The translations under genes were made by a program, and so were the position numbers. This document shows, piece after piece, positions 16,999 to 26,387 of a stretch of DNA of 64,000 nucleotides (positions are counted from its first letter, which is position 1; each line of letters begins with the position of its first letter). Where the stretch lies: the NCBI RefSeq assembly GCF_029714305.1, contig NZ_CP121647.1, positions 4,484,501 through 4,548,500 of the forward strand. The letters run 5' to 3'. The notes beneath the pieces are model-generated. The model was not told the DNA's origin. It saw only the letters and a list, made by a program, of their open reading frames with translations, and did no database searches. Source of the stretch: Bradyrhizobium sp. CB3481. Its GTDB lineage: Bacteria; Pseudomonadota; Alphaproteobacteria; Rhizobiales; Xanthobacteraceae.

Positions 16999-18063
16999 CT
17001 ACTGCGCCCCCGATCCGCCCGCCACGATCTTCTCGTTCAGCTTCTGATCGACGGTGTCGACGGTGCGATCGATCTCGGCGCTGGGAACGCCGAGCTGGTG
17101 CGAGATCAGTTTTACCAGCAGATCGACGCGCTCGATGAACGGCGCGCCGGCGGCGACCGCGCGGGCCGCCGAGGACGGCTTGAGCAGGCTTTCCGCCGCC
17201 TTGGCGTATTTACCGAACGGCACCTGGTCGGCCGGGTCGGCGCCGAGGCGCCTCGCAATGCCGTCGACATGCTCATAGATCGACTGCGACAGCTTTAAGT
17301 CGCCATGCACGGCGTCGCGGATTGATTGCGGCTCGTGCGGGGTGATGCAGCGGTAATTGCCGGTCAAGAGCATCGACCATTTGGCGAGCGGCACGAACAG
17401 CGAATCGAACACCTTCAGCTTCACTGGCACGTCGTGACCATCAAGCGTCACCGCGTCGATCGAAGCCTCCAGCTCGCGCAGCAGCTTGTTGTGCTTCTCG
17501 TCCGCGAAGATCGCGGCCTTGAAGTTGGTGGGCAGGCCGACATGCAGCACATTCGCCGCCTCTTCCGGCGGCCGGAAGGCCTGCGGGTCGGGCGAGCAGA
17601 GCGAGACCAGCCCCGGCTTGAAGCGCTCCCAGACCCGGGCGTTGGTGTAGGCCTCCTCCAGATCCATGTCCGCCAGCGCTGGGATTCGCTTGAGATACGG
17701 CAGCGGCGGCATGTTCATGATCGACAGGCAGGGCAATCCCGCTTCCGCGATCTTGATCATCAGCACGCGGATCGTGTGGTTGGTATATTGCGGCTCCTGC
17801 ATCGCGAGGCCAACCAGGTCGTAGCGCTTGACGTCGACGTCCTGCGGCGTGACCGCATCGAGCTTGCCCGGCAGATCGCGCGAGAAGATCGCGCGGTGCA
17901 CCGCCTCGTCGCGCAGCTTGATGCGCACTTCCGTGCCGTCGCGGTTGATCAGCTCGGCCGTCTTCTTCCGGCACACCAGGGTCACGTTGTGACCGGCCAT
18001 CAAAAGCTTGGTCCCCAACAGGGAGCCATAGGAGGCCCCCAGGATCAGAATGTTGCGCGCCAT
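16999..18063 (-). CDS. Ketopantoate reductase-like NAD(P) oxidoreductase
   Basis: A 354-residue protein with an N-terminal Rossmann domain (ILILGASYGSLLGTKLLMAG, VTLVCR) and a helical C-terminal domain including LKVFDSLFVPLAKWSMLLTG, as in the PanE/ApbA group. It is longer than and clearly different from the typical PanE at 48538-49446: the glycine motif reads GASYGS rather than GAGAVG and the middle contains MNMPPLPYLKRIP. It may act on another 2-keto or opine-like substrate. The start at 18063 is followed by normal family sequence. Confidence 0.7.
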   Translation of the reverse strand: MARNILILGASYGSLLGTKLLMAGHNVTLVCRKKTAELINRDGTEVRIKLRDEAVHRAIFSRDLPGKLDAVTPQDVDVKRYDLVGLAMQEPQYTNHTIRVLMIKIAEAGLPCLSIMNMPPLPYLKRIPALADMDLEEAYTNARVWERFKPGLVSLCSPDPQAFRPPEEAANVLHVGLPTNFKAAIFADEKHNKLLRELEASIDAVTLDGHDVPVKLKVFDSLFVPLAKWSMLLTGNYRCITPHEPQSIRDAVHGDLKLSQSIYEHVDGIARRLGADPADQVPFGKYAKAAESLLKPSSAARAVAAGAPFIERVDLLVKLISHQLGVPSAEIDRTVDTVDQKLNEKIVAGGSGAQ

Positions 18064-18496
18064 ACTCTCTCTTTCACCGCTAAAACCAGGCTCTCCGGTC
18101 TGGCACCCATTATACCAGAACTTTCCGCCCCGTTGCCTACTGCAAAGCGGGAGGCATTACAATCGGATAGAGGCCGTTCCATCCACGTCATGGAGACCTG
18201 TCTCGGCGTCCACGTCCATTTTCCGCAGCGGGAAAGAGGCGCGAATGTCCTCCGCCACCGGTTTTGCGAGGCCCGATTGACGGCCCAGCACTGGCCGCGC
18301 TCGGGATGCAATCCTAGCGACGCGTCAACGCCGGCTCGCATCTCGAGCTTGCCGGATTTCGGGCAAATGCTGCATTGCAGAGCGCTTGAATAAACGCGTT
18401 TCCGCTAAAAATTTCGCCCTCCCATTGAAGTTCCCTTAATCCGACCCGCGTCAATCTTATTCGGGAAAAATATGCAATTTCGCGCAGGAGGACCTC
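18064..18496. other. Intergenic region before the Tad-type genes
   Basis: About 430 bases between divergent genes. The right end is AT-richer and carries a strong AGGAGG ribosome site before 18497. I see no convincing gene or RNA; the minus-strand frame 18045-18341 overlaps the start of the reductase gene and has no site. Confidence 0.4.
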
Positions 18497-19813
18497 ATGG
18501 GCCAAGGAAGGATCCGCAGCCGCGTCAGGCTATTTCCAGATCAATCTCCGCAGGACCAAATCGGTCGGCGACCGAACCGCATCCATCTGCTTCGTCGCTT
18601 CGTTCGGGATGAATCGGGAAGCTATGTGATCCTCTCGGCGATGTTGATGCCCGTTCTGGTTGGCGCCGCCAGCCTTGGCACCGAGGTTGGATGGTGGCTC
18701 TACAAGCACAAGAACATGCAGAGCGCGGCAGATTCCGGTGCGGTGAGCGCAGCGACCGCTGCCAGCAACCTGCTGGCTGAAGCCAATGCGGTCACCGCGA
18801 CCTATGGCTATGCAAATGCAGTGAACAACGTAACCCTGACGGTCAATCAGCCGCCGACGACGGGCAGCTACGCTTCGAACGCGCAGGCCGTAGAGGTCAT
18901 CCTCAGCCAGCCGCAGCAACGGCTGTTGTCCTCGATATTCGGATCCGATCCCGTGCTGATCACGGCACGCGCGGTGGCACTTCAAAATTCCGGGACGGGC
19001 TGCGTGCTGGCCCTCAACTCGGCCGCCACCCCTGCCGTGAACGTCGGCGGCAGCAACAATCTCACTTTGAAGGGCTGCAACCTCTACAGCAACTCAAGCG
19101 GCAATCCATCGCTGAACGTCAGCGGCAGCGGCACGATATCTGCCAATCAGGTCGGGGTGGTCGGCGAGGTCTCGGGCGCAGCCAGCATCACGGCCACCAA
19201 TGGCATCCGAACCCATGTGCAGCCGATCGCGGATCCCTATGCCGACTTATTCCCGCCGACCAAGCCGAGTTGCAGCAGTGGCAAGATCGTCGTGAACGCC
19301 AATGGCAAAACCAACTCCATCAGTCCCGGTTGTTATAGCGGCGATATCACCGTTAACGCAGGCGCGACGCTGAACCTGGAGCCAGGAATTTACTATCTGG
19401 ACGGATCGAACCTGAGCGTAGCGGGCAACGCCACGATCACAGGCAGCGGCGTGACCCTGGTCTTTACCGGTTCGGGCAGCAGCTGGGGCACAGCTACGAT
19501 CGGCAGCAATGCGATCATTGATCTGACGGCACCGACCTCCGGAACGATGCAAGGTGTGGTCTTTTATGGCGACCGCAAAATGCCGGCGGGCACGGCGTTC
19601 AATCTGACGGGCGGCGGCACGCAGAATTTCGGTGGCGCGATTTACCTGCCAAAAGCGAACCTGAGCTTCAGCGGCGGAAACGGCACGACGACCTCCTGCA
19701 CAAAGGTCATCGCAGATACCATCACCTTCACCGGCTCATCGAACCTTCAAGTCAATTGCTCCGCACTTGGCGTCGCCACCATCGGCACACTGACCGCGCA
19801 ACTGGTTCAATGA
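18497..19813 (+). CDS. TadG-like pilus-associated protein
   Basis: A 438-residue protein. After a basic N-terminus, GSYVILSAMLMPVLVGAASL is a single prepilin-like hydrophobic helix followed by DSGAVSAATAASN, the signature of the Flp pilus TadG-like N-terminal domain. The rest is Ser/Thr/Gly/Asn-rich and beta-strand-like (repeated GS, TITGSG, VTLVFTGSGS), consistent with an extracytoplasmic domain. AGGAGG lies just upstream. The stop overlaps the next reading region, so it forms an operon with two TadE-like genes, probably minor pseudopilins of a tight-adherence apparatus encoded elsewhere. Confidence 0.8.
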   Translation: MGQGRIRSRVRLFPDQSPQDQIGRRPNRIHLLRRFVRDESGSYVILSAMLMPVLVGAASLGTEVGWWLYKHKNMQSAADSGAVSAATAASNLLAEANAVTATYGYANAVNNVTLTVNQPPTTGSYASNAQAVEVILSQPQQRLLSSIFGSDPVLITARAVALQNSGTGCVLALNSAATPAVNVGGSNNLTLKGCNLYSNSSGNPSLNVSGSGTISANQVGVVGEVSGAASITATNGIRTHVQPIADPYADLFPPTKPSCSSGKIVVNANGKTNSISPGCYSGDITVNAGATLNLEPGIYYLDGSNLSVAGNATITGSGVTLVFTGSGSSWGTATIGSNAIIDLTAPTSGTMQGVVFYGDRKMPAGTAFNLTGGGTQNFGGAIYLPKANLSFSGGNGTTTSCTKVIADTITFTGSSNLQVNCSALGVATIGTLTAQLVQ

Positions 19814-19824
19814 GGGTACCTGAC

Positions 19825-20319
19825 ATGAATACCCAAAACTCATTCCGCTATCCCCACTTTCGGCCCTTTGGCGCACTCCGTCGCCTGTTCCTGCATGACA
19901 AGCGCGGCGTCGCGGCGATCGAATTCGGAATCATGATCCCGGTGTTCTCCCTCATGGTGGTTTCGGTGACCGATATCGGTCTCGCCGTCTATCGCAAGAT
20001 GCAGGTCGAGAACGCTGCGCAGGCCGGAGCTCAGTACGCCATTGCCCGTGGATTTAATGCGACCGCCATCTCCAGTGCCGTGACCAGCGCCACGAATTCC
20101 TCGGCCGTCTCTGCATCACCCGAGCCGGTTCAGTTTTGTGGCTGTCCGACAAGCACAGGGGTGGATGGCGTGAGCTGCGGTACCGTCTGCCCGGGCGGCG
20201 CAACGGCCGGAACATACGCCAAGGTTTCGGCGCAGGGGAGCTACTATACGCTCGTGAATTATCAGGTCGTTGCCTCCACCTACAGCTTCACCGCGCAATC
20301 GATAGCGAGGCTGAAGTGA
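19825..20319 (+). CDS. TadE family pseudopilin-like protein
   Basis: A 164-residue protein with a TadE-type N-terminus: a basic leader (LRRLFLHDKRG) then VAAIEFGIMIPVFSLMVVSV, in which the Glu a few residues into the helix is the class III prepilin signature. The C-terminal part holds four clustered Cys (FCGCPTSTGVDGVSCGTVC). The start at 19825 has GAGGG eight bases upstream; an ATG at 19810 overlaps the preceding stop. It is the middle gene of three coupled genes. Confidence 0.82.
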   Translation: MNTQNSFRYPHFRPFGALRRLFLHDKRGVAAIEFGIMIPVFSLMVVSVTDIGLAVYRKMQVENAAQAGAQYAIARGFNATAISSAVTSATNSSAVSASPEPVQFCGCPTSTGVDGVSCGTVCPGGATAGTYAKVSAQGSYYTLVNYQVVASTYSFTAQSIARLK

Positions 20320-20699
20320 GACTCGCAACGATATGGCGCGACAAACGCGGAGCTTCAGCGCTCGAATTCGCCTTGACCGCTCCGGTTTTCATTCTGTTCA
20401 TGTTTGGGGTCATCGAGCTCGGACTGGTCTTGTGGACCCAGATGGGCATGCAACATGGAGCCCAAATGGCCGCGCGCTGTGCAACGGTCGATTCCACGCT
20501 GTGTCCAACGAGCAATCCGGAAGCTATTACCAGCTACGCCGCCCAACAGACATTCGGCCTCACGCTTCCCTCGCAGACGTTCACCTACTCCACGCCGGCT
20601 TGCGGCAATCAGGTGAGTGCAAGCTATTCGTTTCAGTTTCCGGCAATTCTCAACCTGTCTCCGTTAACGCTGACCGCGCAGGCATGCTTTCCAAGCTAG
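20316..20699 (+). CDS. TadE family pseudopilin-like protein
   Basis: A 127-residue paralogue of the preceding gene. It starts with GTG at 20316, overlapping the previous stop as GTGA, with GAGG just upstream, so translation is coupled. The N-terminus RLATIWRDKRG then ASALEFALTAPVFILFMFGV shows the conserved Glu and prepilin helix. Paired Cys in RCATVDSTLC and later Cys suggest disulfides outside the membrane. Confidence 0.85.
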   Translation: MRLATIWRDKRGASALEFALTAPVFILFMFGVIELGLVLWTQMGMQHGAQMAARCATVDSTLCPTSNPEAITSYAAQQTFGLTLPSQTFTYSTPACGNQVSASYSFQFPAILNLSPLTLTAQACFPS

Positions 20700-20723
20700 G
20701 ATCGGACGCGAGGCCGATAGCCT

Positions 20724-21620
20724 CTAGGACCTTGTTGCCAGCACCACACCCGCCAGCGTGAACACCAGCGCCGCGAGTTGGACCAGCCCGAGCGGCTCGT
20801 GAAGCGCAATCGCTGACGCCACGACGCCGATCACCGGCACCGCCATGGTGCCGATCGCCGCCACCGAGGCCGGCAGGCGGGCGAGCGCGGCGAACCAGCT
20901 CACATAGGCGATGCAGAACTGGATCACGGTCGAATAGATCAGCAGCCACCACCCGAGTGTCGTCACCTTTTCGATATGCGTGGTCTCGAACGCCAGCCCG
21001 ATGACGACGATCGGCGCGCAGCCGAGCCCGATCTGCCAGGCCGCGGCCGGGATCGGCGGCAGCGGCACCGGCAATTTCTTCGCCAGCACCGTGCCGAGCG
21101 CAAAGCCGAACGCGCCGCATAGCGCCATCACGATGCCCGGCAGTTTTTCTGTCGTCGCCGTGATGCCGTTGCCGCCCATGATGGCGGCGAGGCCGGCGAA
21201 GGCCATCACCAGCGCGACGGTACGCAAAATGGTCGGCCGCTCGCCGAGCACCGGCCAGGCGAGAAGCGAGGCCCAGACCGGCATGGTGTAGGCGATCAGC
21301 GCCGCCTCGCTGGCCGGCAGCCAGAGCAGCGCCAGCCCCATCAGCACCATCCAGCCGGTGACGTTGAGCAGCGCCGAGAGCATCAGGCGCGGCCACAAAT
21401 GCCGCTCGACCTTCAGGCTCTGGGCGCGCGCGAGCGCCAGGACGGCCAGCAGCGCCGCCCCGATCACCCCGGTCGAGCCGCGCAGGGTCAGCGGCGGCAG
21501 TTCACTCAAGAGATATTTCGTGACGGGCCAGTTGAACCCCCAGCCCACCGAGGTGATGGCGAGGAACATGAGGCCTGCGGGCGCAATCCGCGCCGGCGCG
21601 GTCGGTTTTGATTCTGTCAT
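20724..21620 (-). CDS. EamA/DMT family transporter
   Basis: A 298-residue inner-membrane transporter of ten helices, paralogous to the gene at 11873-12763: LAITSVGWGFNWPVTKYLL and SLLAWPVLGERPTILRTVAL align with the same stretches there. The ATG at 21620 is chosen; an in-frame TTG at 21632 would add four residues. It is convergent with the Tad genes and divergent from nrdJ. The substrate is unknown. Confidence 0.85.
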   Translation of the reverse strand: MTESKPTAPARIAPAGLMFLAITSVGWGFNWPVTKYLLSELPPLTLRGSTGVIGAALLAVLALARAQSLKVERHLWPRLMLSALLNVTGWMVLMGLALLWLPASEAALIAYTMPVWASLLAWPVLGERPTILRTVALVMAFAGLAAIMGGNGITATTEKLPGIVMALCGAFGFALGTVLAKKLPVPLPPIPAAAWQIGLGCAPIVVIGLAFETTHIEKVTTLGWWLLIYSTVIQFCIAYVSWFAALARLPASVAAIGTMAVPVIGVVASAIALHEPLGLVQLAALVFTLAGVVLATRS

Positions 21621-22409
21621 GGAGCCCGGCAAGGGTGGGACAAGCGTAGGGAATCGGCCTCACCTTGCCGTCGATCCGGCGCCGCGACCACGGGCGCACG
21701 GACATGCCAGACCTCCCCTGCCCGTAGCCTTACGTGAGTCTCCCCAGTGCAAGGCCGAACCGCGAATAAATACCTGCCCTGTGAACAGCGGGACGAAGCT
21801 GGTTTCCACATGGGGAGGAACAATTTTTTTGGTTGGGAATCCCTGAGGACTCACCGATACTTGGGCCTATCACAGGCGCGGCACTGACCCCTGTTTTCCC
21901 ACCCTTTCCACCATATTTAGTATTTGATTCAGGAACTCGTACTAGTCCTTGACGGGCGCGACGGGTTTGGCCTAGCCTTACTACTGGACGGCGCGAGTTA
22001 AGTTCAGGGTCCCGCCGGTCACTCCCAAACGGGTTCCGAACAAGCACTCCGTCAGCCGGTTGAGGCACGGATCGAGGGCTTGTCTGCCCAAAATTCGGGA
22101 GTGATCCGGGGCCCATAAAAACGAGCCGAACGGCTCAGGCGACGGGTTGCGGCGTTGAGTTGGAGCGTGGTGCGGAAAGCTGGCTGGGTAGGCAGCGATC
22201 CGAACAGGCTCAAGACGATGGGATGGGGCTGGCCCCGCTAACAGGCGGGACGGGCCCTTGGGGTGGCGAAAGCAGAAACAGGGCCGGGTCCACCGGTAGA
22301 GCTTGCGGATCAAGGCACCGAGGCATCAGCTTCGGGGCGGGAGGTTCGCTCACTGAAACATCCGGCAACCGCAACAAAGCGGACCGGCAAAGATTACGGG
22401 GCACTAAAA
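21621..22409 (+). promoter_or_regulatory. Long leader upstream of nrdJ with candidate promoter
   Basis: Nearly 790 bases without a convincing gene. CTTGAC at about 21948-21953, then after about 17-18 bases CTAGCC, is a possible housekeeping promoter. Part of the region (21810-21960) is AT-richer, and a perfect GAGCC/GGCTC hairpin lies near 22131-22144. I looked for a cobalamin riboswitch because nrdJ needs B12, and did not find its B12 box or core. Confidence 0.35.
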
Positions 22410-25400
22410 ATGCGAATTGAGCGGCGCAACACCACTTCCGGCCAGTCTCCCTATGCGGAGATCGGCTTCCGGCTGACCACCTCGGAGATCCGCAACCCCG
22501 ACGGCTCGATCGTGTTTCGGCTCGAGAATGTCGAAGTGCCCGAGTTCTGGTCGCAGGTCGCTTCCGACGTGCTCGCCCAGAAGTATTTTCGCAAAGCCGG
22601 CGTCGCCGCCCGCCTGAAGAAGGTCGAGGAAGAGACCGTGCCGTCCTTCCTGTGGCGCTCGGTGCCCGACACCGAGGCGCTCGCCCTCCTCCCCGAATCC
22701 GAGCGCTATGTCGGCGAGATCAGCGCAAAGCAGGTGTTCGACCGCCTCGCCGGCTGCTGGACCTATTGGGGCTGGAAGGGCGGCTATTTCTCCAGCGAAG
22801 ACGACGCACAGGCGTTTTTCGACGAGCTGCGCTATCAGCTCGCCAGGCAGATGGTCGCGCCGAACTCGCCGCAATGGTTCAACACCGGTCTGCACTGGGC
22901 CTACGGCATCGACGGTCCCGGCCAGGGCCACTATTACGTCGACTGGAAGACCGGCAAGCTCACCAAGTCCAAGTCGGCCTATGAGCATCCGCAGCCGCAT
23001 GCCTGCTTCATCCAGGGCATCGAGGACGACCTCGTCAATGACGGCGGCATCATGGACCTCTGGGTGCGCGAGGCGCGCCTGTTCAAATACGGCTCCGGCA
23101 CCGGCTCCAACTTCTCGCGCCTGCGCGGCGAAGGCGAGCGCCTGTCCGGCGGCGGCCGCTCGTCCGGCCTGATGTCTTTCCTGAAGATCGGCGACCGCGC
23201 GGCGGGTGCGATCAAGAGCGGCGGCACCACGCGGCGCGCGGCCAAGATGGTCGTGGTCGACGTCGATCACCCCGATATCGAGACCTATATCGACTGGAAG
23301 GTGAAGGAGGAGCAGAAGGTCGCAGCCCTCGTCACCGGCTCCAAGATCAACCAGAAGCACCTCAAGGCCGTGCTGAAGGCCTGCGTGAACTGCGAAGGCA
23401 GTGGCGACGACTGCTTCGACCCCGAAAAGAACCCGGCGCTCCGCCGCGAGATCAAGCTCGCGCGCCGCGCGCTGGTGCCTGACAACTACATCAAGCGGGT
23501 CATCCAGTTCGCCAAGCAGGGCTACAAGGACATCGACTTCCCGATCTACGACACCGACTGGGATTCGGAGGCTTACCTCACAGTATCAGGCCAGAATTCC
23601 AACAACTCGGTCTCGCTGAAGGACGATTTCCTCCGCGCCGTCGAAACCGACGGTGACTGGAATCTGATCGGCCGCACCAACAAGAAGATCACCAAGACTC
23701 TCAAGGCCCGCGAGCTCTGGGAGAAGATCGGCCACGCCGCCTGGGCCTCGGCCGATCCCGGCCTGCACTTCAACACCACGATGAACGACTGGCACACCTG
23801 CAAGGCGTCCGGCGACATCCGCGCGTCGAACCCGTGCTCGGAATACATGTTCCTGGACGACACGGCGTGCAATTTGGCCTCGGCCAACCTGCTGACGTTC
23901 TACAACACGACCACCAAGCGGTTCGACGTCGAGTCCTACGAGCACCTCTGCCGGCTCTGGACCATCGTGCTGGAAATCTCCGTCATGATGGCGCAGTTCC
24001 CGTCGAAGGCGATCGCCGAGCTCTCCTACGAATTCCGCACGCTCGGCCTCGGCTTTGCGAACATCGGCGGCCTCTTGATGACCATGGGCCTGCCCTATGA
24101 CTCCAAGGAAGGCCGCTCGCTGTGCGGCACGCTCACGGCGATCATGACCGGCATCGCCTACAAGACCTCGGCGGAGATGGCGGCCGAGCTCGGCACCTTC
24201 CCCGGCTACAAGAAGAACGCCCAGCACATGCTGCGCGTGATCCGCAACCACCGTCGCGCCGCGCATGGCAATGCCTCGGGCTATGAGGCGCTCGCCGTCA
24301 ACCCGGTGCCGCTCGACCACGCCGCCTGCCCGCAAGGAGACCTGATCGCGCATGCGACCAGGGCCTGGGACGACGCGCTGTCGCTCGGCGAGACCAACGG
24401 CTACCGCAACGCGCAGACCACGGTGGTAGCGCCGACCGGCACCATCGGCCTCGTCATGGATTGCGACACGACAGGCATCGAGCCTGACTTTGCGCTGGTG
24501 AAATTCAAAAAACTCGCCGGCGGCGGCTACTTCAAGATCATCAACCAGGCGGTGCCTGCGGCGCTGCGCGCGCTCGGCTACAGCGAGGCTGATATCGCCG
24601 AGATCGAGGCCTACGCCGTCGGCCACGGCTCGCTCTCCAACGCGCCCGGCATCAACGCCACCACCCTCAAGGCCAAAGGCTTCACCGACGAAGCGCTGGC
24701 CAAGGTGGAAAAGGCGCTGCCGACCGCCTTCGACATCAAGTTCGCTTTCAACAAGTGGACCTTTGGCGAGGACTTCCTGCGCGAGGCCCTCGGTATCCCC
24801 TCGGAAGTGATCGCGGCCCCCGGCTTCGACCTGCTGACCGCTGTCGGCTTCACCAAGCGCGAGATCGAGGCGGCCAACGTGCACATCTGCGGCGCGATGA
24901 CCGTCGAGGGTGCGCCGCACCTCAAGGCCGAGCATTACGCGGTGTTCGACTGCGCCAACCCCTGCGGCAAGATCGGCAAGCGCTATCTCTCGGTCGAGAG
25001 CCACATCCGCATGATGGCGGCCTCGCAGCCGTTCATCTCGGGCGCGATCTCGAAAACCATCAACATGCCGAACGACGCCACCGTCGAGGACTGCAAGTCG
25101 GCGTATCTGCTCTCCTGGAAGCTCGCGCTGAAGGCCAACGCGCTCTACCGCGACGGCTCGAAGCTCTCCCAGCCGCTCAACTCGCAGCTCATCTCAGACG
25201 ATGACGACGAGGACGATGCGATCGAGGCGCTCTACGACAAGCCGATGGCCGCGCGCACCGCCCAGGTCTCGGAGAAGATCGTCGAGAAGCTGGTCGAGCG
25301 CATCGTTGTCATGCGCGAGCGCGAGAAGATGCCGGATCGTCGCAAGGGCTACACCCAGAAGGCGGTGGTCGGCGGCCATAAGGTGTATCTGCGCACCGGC

Positions 25401-26153
25401 GAATATGATGACGGCCGTCTCGGCGAGATCTTCATCGACATGCACAAGGAAGGCGCGGCGCTGCGCTCCTTCATCAACAACTTTGCGATCGCCGTCTCGC
25501 TCGGCCTGCAATATGGCGTGCCGCTGGAGGAATATGTCGACGCCTTCACCTTCACCCGCTTCGAGCCGGCAGGCCCGGTGCAGGGCAACGATTCCATCAA
25601 GTACGCGACCTCGATCCTCGACTATGTCTTCCGCGAGCTCGCGGTCAGCTACATGTCGCGGTTCGATCTCGCCCATGTCGACCCGACCGAGTCGAATTTC
25701 GACGCGCTCGGCAAGGGCGTCGAGGAAGGCAAGGAGCCGGGCGATGGCCACCACGCGTCAAAATATCTGTCCAAGGGCCTGACCCGCTCGCGCACGGATA
25801 ATCTGGTGGTGGTGCGCGGCGGCGATATCGATGCCCGCGGCTCCGGCAACGTCACCGCGATCGCCAGCCACGGCCCCAGCGCCCGCCTCACGGATGCCCA
25901 CGAAGGCGCGGCGGCCTTAAAGCAGGAAGCCAGCCACGACCTCTCGCCGACCGAACGGCTGGACGCCCTGAAATGGAGCAAGGCCGGCAGCGCAGCGGTA
26001 GCCGTCGCGCCCAGCAAGGCCGAGCGCCGGGCTGAAGCCAAGGCCAAGGGCTACGAAGGCGAGATGTGCTCGGAGTGCGGCAACTTCACGCTGGTGCGGA
26101 ACGGCACGTGCATGAAGTGCGATACGTGTGGCAGCACGACGGGGTGTTCGTGA
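22410..26153 (+). CDS. nrdJ: Vitamin B12-dependent ribonucleotide reductase
   Basis: A 1247-residue class II enzyme that reduces ribonucleotides to deoxyribonucleotides using adenosylcobalamin, without oxygen dependence. The start at 22410 ([20 protein letters not shown]) matches the family N-terminus; an in-frame extension to 22263 is not family-like. Visible are [12 protein letters not shown], the active-site region with [20 protein letters not shown], the nucleotide loop [20 protein letters not shown] and the C-terminal redox/zinc motif [18 protein letters not shown] plus CGSTTGCS. It stands alone between a long leader and a terminator. Confidence 0.96.
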   Translation: MRIERRNTTSGQSPYAEIGFRLTTSEIRNPDGSIVFRLENVEVPEFWSQVASDVLAQKYFRKAGVAARLKKVEEETVPSFLWRSVPDTEALALLPESERYVGEISAKQVFDRLAGCWTYWGWKGGYFSSEDDAQAFFDELRYQLARQMVAPNSPQWFNTGLHWAYGIDGPGQGHYYVDWKTGKLTKSKSAYEHPQPHACFIQGIEDDLVNDGGIMDLWVREARLFKYGSGTGSNFSRLRGEGERLSGGGRSSGLMSFLKIGDRAAGAIKSGGTTRRAAKMVVVDVDHPDIETYIDWKVKEEQKVAALVTGSKINQKHLKAVLKACVNCEGSGDDCFDPEKNPALRREIKLARRALVPDNYIKRVIQFAKQGYKDIDFPIYDTDWDSEAYLTVSGQNSNNSVSLKDDFLRAVETDGDWNLIGRTNKKITKTLKARELWEKIGHAAWASADPGLHFNTTMNDWHTCKASGDIRASNPCSEYMFLDDTACNLASANLLTFYNTTTKRFDVESYEHLCRLWTIVLEISVMMAQFPSKAIAELSYEFRTLGLGFANIGGLLMTMGLPYDSKEGRSLCGTLTAIMTGIAYKTSAEMAAELGTFPGYKKNAQHMLRVIRNHRRAAHGNASGYEALAVNPVPLDHAACPQGDLIAHATRAWDDALSLGETNGYRNAQTTVVAPTGTIGLVMDCDTTGIEPDFALVKFKKLAGGGYFKIINQAVPAALRALGYSEADIAEIEAYAVGHGSLSNAPGINATTLKAKGFTDEALAKVEKALPTAFDIKFAFNKWTFGEDFLREALGIPSEVIAAPGFDLLTAVGFTKREIEAANVHICGAMTVEGAPHLKAEHYAVFDCANPCGKIGKRYLSVESHIRMMAASQPFISGAISKTINMPNDATVEDCKSAYLLSWKLALKANALYRDGSKLSQPLNSQLISDDDDEDDAIEALYDKPMAARTAQVSEKIVEKLVERIVVMREREKMPDRRKGYTQKAVVGGHKVYLRTGEYDDGRLGEIFIDMHKEGAALRSFINNFAIAVSLGLQYGVPLEEYVDAFTFTRFEPAGPVQGNDSIKYATSILDYVFRELAVSYMSRFDLAHVDPTESNFDALGKGVEEGKEPGDGHHASKYLSKGLTRSRTDNLVVVRGGDIDARGSGNVTAIASHGPSARLTDAHEGAAALKQEASHDLSPTERLDALKWSKAGSAAVAVAPSKAERRAEAKAKGYEGEMCSECGNFTLVRNGTCMKCDTCGSTTGCS

Positions 26154-26184
26154 GGCTTCATTCGAATAATTAGCCAACAATTAT

Positions 26185-26214
26185 CGAAAGACCGCTCTTA
26201 CGAGCGGCCTTTCG
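26185..26214 (+). terminator. Rho-independent terminator of nrdJ
   Basis: CGAAAG-A-CCGCTC pairs with GAGCGG-C-CTTTCG around TTAC, with one A/C mismatch. It begins 31 bases after the nrdJ stop. Confidence 0.75.
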
Positions 26215-26231
26215 TCTAATAGATAGGACCC

Positions 26232-26331
26232 TCACGTCGAGCACGACAGGTATCCCTTCGCGATCGCCGCTTTCACCGGCGTCGTCTTCAGAATGGCGCA
26301 GCATTCCTGAGCCCGAGGGGGTTCGCGCTCA
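26232..26331 (-). pseudogene. Possible C-terminal gene remnant
   Basis: A short open minus-strand frame without a start codon reads AQECCAILKTTPVKAAIA and ends KGYLSCST. Codon use is like the host genome and the composition looks protein-like. Upstream it is closed by a stop in the AT-rich DNA that begins the TIR/PIN segment. It may be the tail of a gene cut by the arrival of that segment; I do not recognise the family. Confidence 0.28.
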
Positions 26332-26387
26332 GGTTGACGAACACCAACACTTTACTCCTACGCTCTTCGATTTTTAGGAGATGGTAT

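Noticed and set aside
21621..22409. Cobalamin riboswitch in front of nrdJ
   Set aside because: I looked for the B12 box and the conserved core and found neither.
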